Positions 1 to 10,765 of a stretch of DNA of 64,000 nt are shown piece after piece. Both the position numbers and the translations under genes were made by a program. Source of the DNA: Phaseolus vulgaris (Eukaryota; Streptophyta; Magnoliopsida; Fabales; Fabaceae). Position 1 is the stretch's first letter; every line of letters starts with the position of its first letter. A model generated the notes under the pieces. The model made no database searches. It was not told where the DNA came from and saw only the letters and a program-made list of their open reading frames with translations. Location of the stretch: the NCBI RefSeq assembly GCF_000499845.2, contig NC_023758.2:8657227-8721226 (forward strand), given 5' to 3'.

Positions 1-169
1 ACTCGACTTGATTTTTGCTCGCTTTAAACGGAAACCTAAGGGCTTGTTCGATTAAGAGCCCGCTTGTTCCTTCTAAAATGACTTAGCTCCACTCCCTTGT
101 TGGTTGGAGGATCCATGAAACCCACTGGAACTCATTGGGATTGGACTGGAAGTCCTCAGATGAAAGTTC
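1..169 (-). pseudogene. Ty3/gypsy fragment, second RNase H-like region
   Basis: Read on the minus strand, this piece gives short matches to the extra RNase H-like domain found in Tat-type plant gypsy elements, with SSNQQGSGA followed, after a frame change and a stop, by SGLLIEQALRF and KASKNQVE. It is the continuation of the gypsy pol seen at 6381-8730; the copia element at 170-6375 separates the two halves. The integrase would lie outside the window. The assignment to the dual-RNase-H (Tat-like) group is inference from these motifs. Confidence 0.6.
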
Positions 170-640
170 TGTTAGAATGTATGGCTTTAAACTAGAGCAG
201 GGGTGAATGGTTTAAAGAGGGATTTCGAAAAATTTTAAGCCTTGAATGAAATTACTTCGAGAATATCTTGATAAAGAAATCAGTTTTTCAAAACACAAAG
301 CTAAAAGCACAGCACCAACAAAACAATCGGTTGTTTCGCAGAAACAATCGGTTGTTGTTTCGACAAAACAATCGGTTGTTTCGACAAAACAATCGGTTGT
401 TTCGACAAAACAATCGGTTGTTTCGACAAAACAATCAGTTGTTTTTCACTTAGTTTGAAAAACACTTTTCTTTTAAAAAGATTGAGAATGCCTATGCTTT
501 GGATTCGATCAAGGGTGAATTACAAAACTCAAACTACCCCAGATCCTATCTAAGACAACTCAGCAACAGCAAGCACAACCCTTCAACATCCTTCAAAGGG
601 TTTTGGATTCTTCAAAGCTTGAACACCACTTGGTTCAACA
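170..640 (-). repeat. 3' LTR of the copia element, internally deleted
   Basis: This 471-bp LTR matches both ends of the 1,131-bp right LTR: 170-345 matches about 5245-5420, and about 430-640 matches about 6160-6375. The middle, including the TATAAAT box seen at 5498-5504 in the other LTR, is missing. In its place is a short tandem array at 318-447. Since both LTRs are copied from one template at insertion, the deletion must have happened after integration. Confidence 0.9.
318..447. repeat. 21-bp tandem repeat, about six copies
   Basis: The unit contains ACAATCGGTTGTTTCGAC and repeats every 21 bp; one copy carries a GTT insertion, and the last copy has CAGTTG instead of CGGTTG. The array sits exactly at the deletion junction of the 3' LTR. 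The other LTR has only separated copies of the same motif (about 5396-5430 and 6145-6180), so the array probably formed by recombination and slippage between them. A 7-residue peptide repeat can be read through it, but this is a by-product of the 21-bp period. Confidence 0.9.
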
Positions 641-651
641 ATCTCCCCTTA
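641..651 (-). other. Polypurine tract of the copia element
   Basis: On the minus strand AAGGGGAGAT directly precedes the TGTTGAACC start of the 3' LTR. This is the usual plus-strand priming site and fixes the LTR boundary at 640. Confidence 0.85.
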
Positions 652-965
652 TTTGATAAAGATAAATCCCTGGTGCTTGTGTTTGACTTGATTGAATCTA
701 AAGCAGTACCTGCAAAAAATAGCATATCTACCATCCAATGCTTCTTACAACAGCAGGTTAGTTTTCACACATTTAAAACATAAAATCTGATAAACAATCG
801 GTTGTTTACTCGAAACAATCAGTTGTTTTTATCACCAGCAGGAGAAAACAATTTTATATCAAAGATTTTAACAGAATTAAACAGTTTCAGATAAGGATAC
901 ACAAGACCAATTAATTCTCCTCCTATTTGTCTTCACAAATAGACTTTAACAGAAACGACACAGAT
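652..965 (-). other. 3' untranslated part of the copia element
   Basis: The region lies between the end of pol and the polypurine tract. It holds two further copies of the ACAATCGGTTGT-like motif near 793-830 and a second purine run near 912-930. No coding potential is visible. Confidence 0.6.
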
Positions 966-2549
966 TTAGGAGAGATTATTAAGATCAAGGATACCTAACT
1001 CATTTCTTAGGAAGAAAAACCTCTCTTTTGGTAGTGGTTTCGTGAAGATGTCAGCTAGTTGCAGTATGGTCTCCACAAACTTCACTTCACAATTCCCATT
1101 GTTTACATGATCCCTGATGAAATGATGTCTTATCTCAATATGTTTGGTCCTTGAGTGCTGAATTTGATTTTTGGTAAGATTGATGGCACTTGTGTTATCA
1201 CACATGAAAGAGACTTTGCTGATCTTTAATCCAAAGTCTGCAAGTTGTTGTTTGAGCCATAAAATTTGTGCACAACAACTTCCAACAGCTATATACTCAG
1301 CCTCAGCAGTAGAGAGAGTAACATATGCTTGCTTTTTGTTATGCCATGAGATTAGGCTTGAGCCAAGAAGGTGGAAAGTGCCACTTGTACTCTTCCTATC
1401 TAGCTTGCAACCAGCAAAGTCAGAATCTGAATAACCAATTAAATGAATTGGAGAGTGAGAAGGATACCATAATTCAACAGTTGATGTTCCTTTTAGATAT
1501 TTCAGAATTCTTTTTGCAGCTTTGAAGTGTGACTCTTTAGGATTTGCTTGATATCTAGCACAAAGGCACACGACAAACATGATGTCCGACCCATTAGCTA
1601 TTAGATATAGCAATGAGCCAATCAATCCTCTGTATTTGGTTTGATCTACACTCTTTCCAGCAGAATCAACATCCATATAGCAGCTTGATGGCATTGGAGT
1701 GCTTGCTTCTTTACAGCTTTCCATTTCAAATTTCTTGAGAATCTCCTTGCAATACTTTGATTGAAATAGAAAGATCTCATCCTTTGTTTGCTTAACCTGC
1801 AATCCAAGAAAGAAAGACAATTCTCCTATCATAGACATTTTAAACTCACCTTTCATTGCAGCCACAAATTCTTCACACAACCTATCTTGTGTAGCACCAA
1901 AGATGATGTTAGCAACATAGATTTGTACAAGAATTATTTCTGAATTTGACTTTTTGATGAAGAGAGTCTTGTCTACCATTCCCCTTTCATAACCATGTGA
2001 TAGCAGAAAGTTGCTAAGCCTCTCATACCACTTCCTTGGAGCTTGCTTCAGTCCATACAAAGCTTTCTTAAACTTGAAGACATGGTTGGGATGCTTATGA
2101 TCTTCAAAACCCGGTGGTTGATCCACATACACTTCCTCATTGATGTAGCCATTCAAGAAAGCACTCTTGACATCCACTTGGAAGAGTTTGAAACCACTCA
2201 TACAAGCAAAATCCAACAGCAGCCTCACAGCATCCAACCTAGCAACAGGGGCAAAAGTTTCACCATAATCTATGCCCTCCTCTTGATTGTAGCCTTTGGC
2301 AACTAGCCTTGCTTTGTTCCCTGTGATCACACCATCTTCATCCAACTTGTTTCTGAATACCTACCCCGAACCTATAATGTTCATCTCATCTGTTCTAGGG
2401 AAAAGAAACCATACCTCATTCCTTGCAAACTGATTCAATTCTTCATGCATAGCTTCAACCCACTTCTCATCCTTGAGAGCTTCATCAATTGACTTTGGTA
2501 CAATTTGTGAGACGAAAGTTGTGTGCCTGCAGAAGTTTGAGATGGAGCT
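966..2549 (-). pseudogene. copia reverse transcriptase and RNase H, inactive
   Basis: The segment reads through the copia reverse transcriptase (ARLVAKGYNQEEGIDYGETF, QVDVKSAFLNG, LYGLKQAPRKWYERL) and RNase H (YSDSDFAGC, STAEAEYIAVG, CDNTSAINL, HIEIRHHFIRD, ADIFTKPLP), which would copy genomic RNA into DNA. A TAG at 2361-2363 precedes VFRNK, where the family normally has a tryptophan, and a TGA at 2550-2552 cuts it from the integrase. The catalytic YVDD box reads YVAN, so both catalytic aspartates are lost. The enzyme could not work even if the stops were read through. It normally acts in virus-like particles in the cytoplasm. Confidence 0.92.
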
Positions 2550-4016
2550 TCATGTGGAGACACCTTCCTTTATCTGCCCTATGATGTTTTCCACTGACAG
2601 ATCTTTAGGAACCCTCCACTCTTTGGGCAACTCACTCTGTTGTAGAATTTCAATCGGTTGTTTCTGCGAATCAACCGGTTGTTTTTCTGCACAAATTTCC
2701 AGCTTCTCCAAACTGATGCTTTGTTCGTCCTCTTTAGCTCTGGTTTTCGGGATTTGGATGTTTCTGTGATCTACCCCATCAAAGACAACGTGAACTAATT
2801 CTTCTACCGTCATCAACCTCTTATTGTAGATTCTATATGCATGACTAGTGAGAGAATACCCTATGAAGATGCCAAGATCCGCTTTCTCATCAAACTTCCC
2901 CAAGTTTTCCTTTCCATTGTTGAGAACGAAACAACTGCAGCCAAAAACTCTGAGATGGTTGATGTTAGGCTTCTTTCCATTGAAGAGTTCATATGGATTT
3001 TTCTTCAAAATGGGCCTAATAAGCACTCTATTCATCACATAACAAGAAGTGCTCACTGCATCCTCCCAAAAGTACTTAGGAAGAGATGATTCACTAAGCA
3101 TTGTCCTTGCTAGCTCTTCAAGAGACCTGTTCTTCCTCTCTACCACACCATTCTGCTGTGGAGTTCTTGGAGCTGAGAAGTTGTGCAGAATCCCCATTTT
3201 CTCACAGAACTTGCTGAACTTCTCATTTTGGAATTCTCCTCCATGATCACTTCTAATAGAGCCTATGTAGTAGTTCTTAGTATTTTGTAACCTTCTTGCT
3301 AGCTTCTTGAATGCAGAAAATGCATCACTCTTTGATTCCAAGAAAAGAGTCAAAGTGAACCTAGAAAAGTCATCAACAATAACAAGAGCATAATAATTTC
3401 TACCAAGACTCATAGTTCTTGAGGGTCAAAAGAGATCCATGTGAAGAAGTTCAAGGGGTTTTAAAGAAGAAACAACATTTTTTATTTTAAAAGAACTTTT
3501 CACTTGTTTCCCTTTTTGGCACGTTTCACAAATGTGATCCCTCTCAAACTTGAGCTTTGGTAGCCCAATCACAAGATCCCTTGAAATTAGCTTGTTCAAG
3601 TGATTCATGTGAATATGAGCAATTCTTCTATGCCAAAGCCAAGATTCATCTTGCTTGGATAGAAGACATCCAATTGAACATGGTGAAGAGATATCTAGAA
3701 GATACACATTATTTACTCTCTTACCTACCAACATTACCTCTTTTGTGTTGGGTAGATAGATTTCACATGTGTTTGACTTGAACATCACTTGATATCCCTT
3801 GTCACATAGTTGGCTAATGCTCAGCAAATTGTGCTTTAGACCTTCCACATAGAGCACATCTTGGATGACCAAGATGTCTTTGTCTCCTATGGATCCTCTC
3901 CCAAGAATCCTTCCTTTATTGTTGTCCCCATAGGTGACATGCCCTTCTTGCTTAAAGGAGATGCTCAAGAACTTTGATTTGTCCCCTGTCATGTGCTTGG
4001 AGCATCCACTGCCCAA
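2550..4016 (-). pseudogene. copia protease end and integrase, broken
   Basis: The first part carries the protease motif, but the usual DSG triad reads GSG (YLGSGCSKHMTGD), so the catalytic aspartate is glycine. It continues into the GAG-pre-integrase zinc-binding region (LWHRRIAHIHMNHLNKL, CETCQKGKQ) and, after a TGA at 3426-3428 inside the conserved MDLFGP motif, the integrase core with VIVDDFSRF, IRSDHGGEFQN and PRTPQQNGVVERKNRSL, which hold the DDE residues. KQPVDSQKQPIEI near the end is encoded by the same short motif that recurs in the LTRs. A TGA at 2550-2552 ends this segment. Confidence 0.9.
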
Positions 4017-4064
4017 GTACCATTGTTGCTTGCTCTCCTCCTAGATTTCCTACAAAAAAGATTT

Positions 4065-5165
4065 TCAAGTACAAAGATTTGGTCCCCTTATGAATGTGGG
4101 TCCATTTTGTTTATATTCATCAATTGAATCTTTATTGCACTTAGGAATCCACTTCATAAAGCCTCTAGGAACAACAGATTTTCTGATTTTACAGAACCTC
4201 ACGGAATGACCTCTTTTCATGCAATAGAAGCATGTAACAATCGGTTGTTTCGATGGTCCAATCGGTTGTTTTTCTGGCATTTTCGAAAATGATTTTGAAA
4301 ATTTATCTTGTTTGTTTTGTGGATTAAAACCCAATCCAGCTTTTCCAAAAACACAGTTTTGAGATGCTAAGACACTCTCAAAGTTGGATTGACCTTTAGA
4401 AAGCTTATCCACAGTGTTAACAAGATAGTGAACCTTATTTTCAAGATTTTCGCAATTTTCACAAACAAGAGTATTACACTTACAAGAGGAGTTTCTGTAA
4501 ATGATTTCAAGGTTTTCAAAATCTGTTTTTGAATTTTCTAATTCCTCTTCCAGTGATCTTACTCTGTTTTCAAGCCAGCTATTCTTTTCTTTTAATCGAT
4601 TGTTCAAGAGGGCCAATCAGTTGGCTTCTTCATGCGTTTCTTGAAAGGCTTGAAGTAATTGACCATAATTTTCAGAGTTTGAGGAGTTAGATGAACTTAC
4701 ACTACTTGAGTCATCCTCCTTTTTGGCCATGAAGCAGAGGTTGAGGCTTTTCTTGTTTTGCCTTCTTTTCCTTCTTTCTTGACTCTTTGACTTTTCCTCC
4801 TTTGGTTCATTGTTTCCATGAGCAGCCTTGAGTGCGTCCCACATCTCTTTAGCTGTTTTGCATTTTGATATCCTGAAAAACTCATTAGTATCTAGTGCAG
4901 AAGCTATTATGTTTTGAGCAGTACAATCAAGCTTGGCCATTTTACATTCATCATTGGTCCATTGAGATAAAGGTTTTGTAATGAAAGAACCATTCTTTTT
5001 AAACTTTGGAATGTAAGGACCATTCTCAATTGAATCCCAAATTCCTTGATCAATAGATTCCACAAAGATTTTCATTCTGGCTTCCCAATACTTGTAATTC
5101 AATCCACAGAATAAAGGTGGTTTGTAGATTGAAGCACCTTCCTCCAAAGATTGTTTTCCAGCCAT
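4065..5165 (-). pseudogene. copia gag (capsid and nucleocapsid), broken
   Basis: Gag packages element RNA into particles. The N-terminal part (from ATG at 5165) has the UBN2/DUF4219 style sequence GLNYKYWEARMKIFVE and KTAKEMWDALKAAHG. A TGA at 4617-4619 interrupts it. The second part is a likely coiled coil (KEKNSWLENRVRSLEEELEN) and one CCHC zinc knuckle (CFYCMKRGHSVRFC), preceded by KQPIGPSKQPIV. Stops at 4065, 4050 and 4041 then separate it from the protease. All pieces share one frame. Confidence 0.9.
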
Positions 5166-5225
5166 AAAATTTTTTATTTTATTTTATTTTTATTTTTTTG
5201 GATCAACTTGAATAACTTTCAAGAA

Positions 5226-5242
5226 CCAAGCTTTTGATGCCA
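5226..5242 (-). other. Primer binding site of the copia element
   Basis: On the minus strand TGGCATCAAAAGCTTGG follows the LTR end TAACA after two bases. It resembles the TGGTATCAGAGC site complementary to initiator methionine tRNA used by most plant copia elements, with changes. Confidence 0.75.
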
Positions 5243-5244
5243 AT

Positions 5245-6375
5245 TGTTAGAATGTATGGCTTTAAACTAGAGGGGGATGAATGGTTTAAAGAGGGATTTC
5301 GAAACCTTTTAAGCCTAGAATGAAATTACTTCGAGAATATCTTGATAAAGAAATCAGTTTTTCAAAACACAAAGCTAAAAGCACAGCACCAACAAAACAA
5401 TCGGTTGTTTCGCAGAAACAATTGGTTGTTTATACCAGTTTACAAATATCAAAACTGAATTTAAAGAGTTAAGGGACAGAGAAAAATGCACACAGAGATT
5501 TATACTGGTTCACTCTAAACCCAGAGCTACATCTAGTCTTCTCAGAAACCACTGAGGAACACCACTAAGCAATCAAACCTAGATCACTTACAACACAACC
5601 AAGAAAGTCACCTTGATCCCCTTAAGACACACACTTCTCTTGGCCAACACACCAACACTAAGAATGCTGATCTTGATCTCCTTAAGAACACACAACACTT
5701 CTCAGCAAACACACAAAGATTCTTGTTCAACAAATACAAGGATTACACTTGTTAAAGAAGCAAATCTGAAATCAATACAAGCAGAAATTCTATCTCACAC
5801 ACTTTGATCAATCTCAATCTCTAAGCAATCTCAACTCTTTTTAAAAACTTGTGTTAATTGTTTTTTACTCAAATATGTTTTTCTGAATGTATTCAAAGAT
5901 ATTGTTTGTTATCAAATCTTAACAAACTTATTCATTGCATTTAAAAGATTGGTGAAAGCATTAAAGACTGGAGCGTAATCAGTTAAAAACATTTAAAGCT
6001 CAGTCAAAACAAAAACCATTTTTCTGTTATGGTACCAAAACAAACAATCGGTTTTTTTCTCGAATCAATCGGTTGTTTTGGTTTTAACAGCTCAATCATT
6101 TGAAATACCGTTTTCAATCTTTTCTAAAAGCACCTGAGTATAAAACAATCGGTTGTTTTGACAAAACAATTGGTTGTTTTTCACTTAGTTTGAAAAACAC
6201 TTTTCTTTTAAAAAGATTGAGAATGCCTATGCTTTGGATTCGATCAAGGGTGAATTACAAAACTCAAACTACCCCAGATCCTATCTAAGACAACTCAGCA
6301 ACAGCAAGCACAACCTTTCAACATCCTTCAAAGGATTTTGGATTCTTCAAAGCTTGAACACCACTTGGTTCAACA
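5245..6375 (-). repeat. 5' LTR of the copia element, full length
   Basis: This is the 1,131-bp undeleted LTR, with minus-strand ends TGTTGAACC and CTAACA. It carries several spaced copies of the motif ACAATCGGTTGT (for example near 5398, 6050, 6070 and 6150). Confidence 0.9.
5498..5504 (-). promoter_or_regulatory. TATA box of the copia 5' LTR
   Basis: TATAAAT on the minus strand lies inside the LTR about 250 bp before its end, a fitting place for the U3 promoter. The 3' LTR has lost this segment. The solo copia LTR near 25446 has a related but altered AGTATAATTC. Confidence 0.55.
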
Positions 6376-6380
6376 AGTTC

Positions 6381-6872
6381 TACCATGAAGTCGGTGTATA
6401 CATGACCCTTAATCAGCCCCCGTGGTTCATACCGTATGTCGAACTCAGATAACTCCACCACCCAATGCACCATTCGCCTTGGTATATCGGGCTTCTGGAG
6501 GACCTTGCGAATTGGTAGATCAACCATCACGATCATAGTAAAGCTTTGGAAATAAGGGCGAAGTCGCCAAGCTGTGAACACCACAGCTAAGCCGGCCTTT
6601 TCAATAGCTTGATATCGAGTTTCTAGTCCATGCAGTACCTTACTCACAAAGTAGACTGGCTTTTGGACTCTATCATGATCTTGCAGAATGACTGAGCTGA
6701 TTCCCCGATCTGTAATCGCAAACTAAAGATGAATAGGGATTCCCGGGATTGGCTTACCAAGAACAGGGGGACTTGCCAAGTATTCCTTCAACTTGGCGAA
6801 AAATTCTTCGCATTCACTAGTCCACAGGAAATGATTTTTCATCTTAAAACATTGAAAGTAGGGGTACCCCTT
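6381..6872 (-). pseudogene. gypsy RNase H fragment
   Basis: The minus strand gives KGYPYFQCFKMKNHFLW near the solo LTR junction, then FFAKLKEYLASPP, ITDRGISSVILQDH, YFVSKVLHGLETRYQAIEK and RMVHWVVELSEFDIRYEPRG, which is the connection and RNase H part of a gypsy pol. A stop precedes FAITDRG. The reading is cut at 6380 by the copia insertion. Confidence 0.8.
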
Positions 6873-6873
6873 A

Positions 6874-7832
6874 TGATGTGAGTTGATTTTAGATTTTTCC
6901 ATTTTAGAGGTGACACTTTACTTATGATTGATATTTTTAACAAGTATATGGTGAGACCTAGGGAAGATCCCTATTGAACACGAACTTAACCAAGTGGTTA
7001 AGTAAGTGTGAAAGTTCACTTTCAAAGGCAAAAAGGAAAATCACATAATAAGGTGAACATGATGTATGGTGTGGAATGTAAAAGACATGAAAGGAAACAC
7101 AAGATATGGAAGGAAACCGAAAAGGAAATGAAACAAAACAAGAATACCAACACAAAGATAAAAGTGTAATGGAAAATGGAAGAATGGATAAAGGGAAGAA
7201 AGCTTATGGTGTGAATTGAGAAGGGACATGCCACTTGGAGTATGGTTTCCTCCAAGATGAGTGTAGAGGGTCGCCACTTGAGAGCTCTCAACTCACTCAA
7301 GATTAATGCTTAGAGCTAAGAAGCCTCATACAATTTGTGCAGAGTTTTCCTTTTATAAAATTCAACATGTAAATACAAGGAGTAAGGCGCCCTATTTTTA
7401 GGAATGGGTGTCTTGGTGGGCAAAAAGGGCAAAGGTAGGGTAGTAAACGTGTGAGGGGTTGCCTTTAGGGTTTGACTAAGTCAAAACCGCACCCTAGACT
7501 TGTCTTTCTAGAAACTAGGTCAAATTTCCTTCCTAAAGGGTTAGGCATAAACTAAAATGATAACTACACCCTCTATTATGCTATAGGCACCTATTCTAGC
7601 CTATCTTGCTATTTTGGACCCCCGAAGTGAGTCCAATTTATTTACATAACTTTTCTCTTATGGAAAATACTAGAAGGAATAACTTCTGATATTCTAGTTT
7701 ATAGCTTCTTCTTTTTTGTTGATGCTTTCTCGTGGTTTGGTGGGGTCCAACTTTGTATAGTGAGATGACTGACCTTTTTGTGAAGTGCTTGATGTGTACT
7801 TAGTCATCTGCTGGTTGCTTTGGTTTGTATCA
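6874..7832. mobile_element. Solo LTR inserted in the gypsy pol
   Basis: A 959-bp block with ends TGATGTGAG and TTTGTATCA (TG and CA, short inverted ends TGAT/ATCA) is flanked by the duplication CCTTA at 6869-6873 and 7833-7837. Removing it and one CCTTA would rejoin the gypsy reading SASGDK with KGYPYFQ. No internal retrotransposon genes are present, so it is a solo LTR, formed when two LTRs of an inserted element recombined. Transcript orientation is not clear; TTTTATAAAA at about 7352-7361 is a candidate TATA box on either strand. Confidence 0.85.
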
Positions 7833-7837
7833 CCTTA

Positions 7838-8730
7838 TCTCCACTGGCCGACAAGAAACGAGAGAGGGTGGCCATGCACCCAGATAGCTAGTGTACTTCC
7901 TTCACATTGGTCGGGCTTCTCATCCCTATGATTGTCGCGCATTTGTCGGGGTTTGCCTTTATGCCCCTTTCAATCAACAGGAAGCTAAAAAACTTTCCTG
8001 TTTCCACCCCTAACACACATTTATCTAGATTAAGCTTTACATTGTACTTCGCTATTGTTGCAAATAGTTCTTCCAATTTGGCAATATGTTGATCTTTCCT
8101 TTCCGACGTGACGACCATGTCGTCTACATATACTTGAACGTTTCGCCCGAGCATTGGGGGAAAGGATCCGATCCATCAGCCTTTGATAAGTTGTGCCAAA
8201 AAATTTCAGGCTAAAGGACATAACCTTGTAGCAGTAACTAACGACCTCATCCATAAAGGTTGTCTTACTCTCGTCCTTTGGGTGCATACAAATCTTATTA
8301 TACCCTGAGAGTGCGTCTAGGAAACTTAATAACCGATAACATGAAGTGTTGTCAACCAAGGAGTCTATGCTCGGGAGTGGGTAAGAATATCCTTGGGACA
8401 AGCCTTGAACAAATCAGTGAAGTCAACACACATCCTTCACTTTCCGTTGGCCTTCTTTACCAACACAATATTTGTCAACGAATCAGGGTATTGAATCTCC
8501 CTTATGTGGCCAGCATGAAAGAGCTTCTAAGTTTTCTCTCGGATGATGAGGCGTTTGTCTTTATTGAATTTTCTTCGCCTCTGAACCACGGGTTTGACCT
8601 TTTCATCCGTGGTAAGCAGATGGCATAGAAAATATGGGTCTATCCCGAGCATGTCTATCGATGACCATGCAAAAACATTCACGTTTTCCGATATCACATC
8701 GGCTATCTTATCTTCTAACTCCTTGCACAT
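7838..8730 (-). pseudogene. gypsy reverse transcriptase, fragmented
   Basis: Pieces in more than one frame give DVISENVNVFAWSSIDMLGI (start of the domain), YPLPSIDSLVDN, FLDALSGYNKICMHP and the catalytic VYVDDMVVTSERKDQH, followed by NLDKCVLGVETGKFFSFLL. The catalytic YVDD is intact, but frameshifts near 8100-8160 and 8400-8530 and internal stops prevent translation as one protein. NVKEVH is followed by a stop before the solo LTR insertion. Confidence 0.85.
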
Positions 8731-8818
8731 CTACCTCCACAATCCATCCTAGCTCTCTTGCTTGAATGACAATTTCGTAAGTTCCCTTTTAATTCTTCAA
8801 ACTACTCTCATAACATTT

Positions 8819-9097
8819 TCATTCCATCTTTTGATTGACCTTTATGGTGATCACCCCTCCTTCAAGAAAAGGCAACTTCATCTTCATATGGGCAGTTGAG
8901 GCTACCACACCAAACCTATTCAAGGAAGGTCGCCCTAAAAGTAAGTTGTAAGCAGAAGACACGTTAACAACAATGTACCTGATGGTAATCGTCCTGGCCG
9001 CACTTTCATTGGAGAAGGTCGTTCTCAGCTCAACGTATCCTCGTACTTCTACCTGATCTCCCGAGAAACCGACCAAACAACCATCGTATGGCCTCAA
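8819..9097 (-). pseudogene. gypsy protease region
   Basis: The stretch reads VSSAYNLLLGRPSLNRFG and STAHMKMKLPFLEGG, typical of the C-terminal half of the aspartic protease of Tat/Athila-like gypsy elements. The catalytic DSG region upstream (about 9100-9216) is not recognisable in a clean frame. Confidence 0.65.
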
Positions 9098-9216
9098 CTA
9101 ATCAGGGGATAACTGCAAGTAGGTGAATGTTCCCCAGAACATCACATCGATCGAGCTTCCCTGGTTGACCAAAACTCTGTGCACCTTTTGTCCTATAGTA
9201 ACAACGAATATCACCA

Positions 9217-10539
9217 CTAGATCATCTCATGAGGAAACACGTCTTCCAAGTCAGAACCCACAAAGTAGAGAGTGGGCTTCGGGGGATGATCAGGTATCCT
9301 TGTATCCAGGCGAATCACTACTCCCGCGTATCGTTTAAGTATGGAGGCCGAGCTTTCTCCTTCAAAAAATCCTCCCGCAATGGTGTTCAAATTCCCGTGG
9401 ACCGATGTCTCATGTTTTTGGTCCTTTATAGCAGCCTCTCCCTTTGGTTCTTCTTGGTTAGCTTCGAGATACTCCTTCAAGAATCCCTCTTTGACCAGGC
9501 TAGCCAGTTGGAAACCTAAGGTTATGCATTGTTCGATGTTGTGCCCAAATGCTCAGTGGAATTCGCACCAAGCATCTCTTTGCGATCCCAAGAATCGATT
9601 TGTCATATGGGGAAACATTAGTTTATTCGTTACCCCTAGCATGCTTAAGAGATCTTTATAGCATACTCGAATTTGGGTATGGTTGTTGACCCTTCCCTAG
9701 CCTTCGTCTTGGGCTCATCTCTCTTGGCTACATATGGGACGTACCTCGAGTCTGTTCTCTTCTCAGCGGAGGTTTCATTGACCCTTAGGGACTGATCTCG
9801 GTTGCTCTCCTTGGGCCTAGGTTGCTTTGAGCGCGAGCTGCCATTCTTTCTGAGTACGGCCTCTTCTGCCTTGATGTGAGCAACAACTTGTTCACGTACC
9901 TCGGAGAATATCTCCGCTGGATTCTTGATTAACGAATCGCTGAACGATCCTGCTGCCATCCCTTGTACAAAGGCGGCCACCATCATATCTTCATCGTGTG
10001 TTTGAAGCCTTACTACAACCGCACAAAACCTATTTAGATAATCTTTTAGTGCCTCTCCCTTCCTTTGTCTGACGTAGAAAAGTTTGTACAACCTTGGCGA
10101 TTTGACCTTGTTGGTCGAGAAATGTTCTCTAAACATCTTAAAGAACTGGGGGAAAGAAGTGATGTGACCATCCAAAATTCCACTAAACCACTGTACTTGT
10201 AAAAGTACCCATGAGCATCTTACATGAAATGGCATCCGATCCTCCTGAGATGATCATTTGAGCCATGAATTTCGTGAGATGATTGTCAGGGTCTCCTACT
10301 CCCGAGAAAAAGGCGATTTTAGGTGTGATATAATGAGGTGACACGAGCTCATCCATGATTTCCTGCGAGAATGGCTTGGGGTCATCTTTTGATGAAAAAT
10401 TCAGAGACCGTTCCCTGGTGGAACGTCGACCATGTTGGTGCAGGCTCTTCCATAATTCCTCATTGGTTTTGTGCAACTCCTCATTGGTTTGCGCGTGTTC
10501 CTCCATTGCTATCTGAGAGGCCTCGATTTCTGCCATCAA
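9217..10539 (-). pseudogene. gypsy gag, fragmented
   Basis: Three pieces in different frames make up gag. From upstream: 10183-10539 has ITPKIAFFSGVGDPDNHLTKF; 9645-10235 has the retrotrans_gag core (WFSGILDGHITSFPQFFKMF, LFYVRQRKGEALKDYLNRF, AFVQGMAAGSFSDSLIKNP); 9217-9480 has the linker with LNTIAGGFFEGESSAS and LYFVGSDLEDVFPHE. Frame changes lie near 10200 and between 9480 and 9645. No zinc knuckle is visible. Confidence 0.8.
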
Positions 10540-10765
10540 ACGATCTTGAAGGAGCTCTTGCTCAGCTCGGGCTTCTGCTCGACCTTGGCTTCGCTCTTTC
10601 TCTCGTCATTACTCTTCGTTCGCCTCTTAGAGGGCCCTCATGACCTCCATGAGTTGCTGTAAGGCGGGGGCATCGCTTCCTTCGGATCCCAGCAGACCTT
10701 GCCTCATGTTTCTCATCACGTCGGAAGGCTCAGTGGTAAACATGGATGGGATCATATTTTATCAG

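Larger units (their letters stand above)
170..6375 (-). mobile_element. Complete but dead Ty1/copia LTR retrotransposon
   Basis: The element has all structural parts: LTRs at 170-640 and 5245-6375 with TG and CA ends, an AGTTC target duplication at 165-169 and 6376-6380, a primer binding site next to the right LTR and a polypurine tract next to the left LTR. The order on the minus strand is gag, protease, integrase, reverse transcriptase, RNase H, which is the copia order. The whole polyprotein (5165 down to 966, about 1,400 codons) stays in one frame with no frameshift, but it is cut by stops at 4617, 4065, 4050, 4041, 3426, 2550 and 2361. It inserted into the gypsy RNase H region. A Sirevirus-like affiliation is possible but not proven here. 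Confidence 0.93.

Noticed and set aside
318..447. Regular 21-bp repeats that might look like a CRISPR-type array or a repeat protein gene
   Set aside because: The units are contiguous without spacers, lie in a plant LTR and occur singly in the other LTR. The open frames through them only reflect the period of 21.
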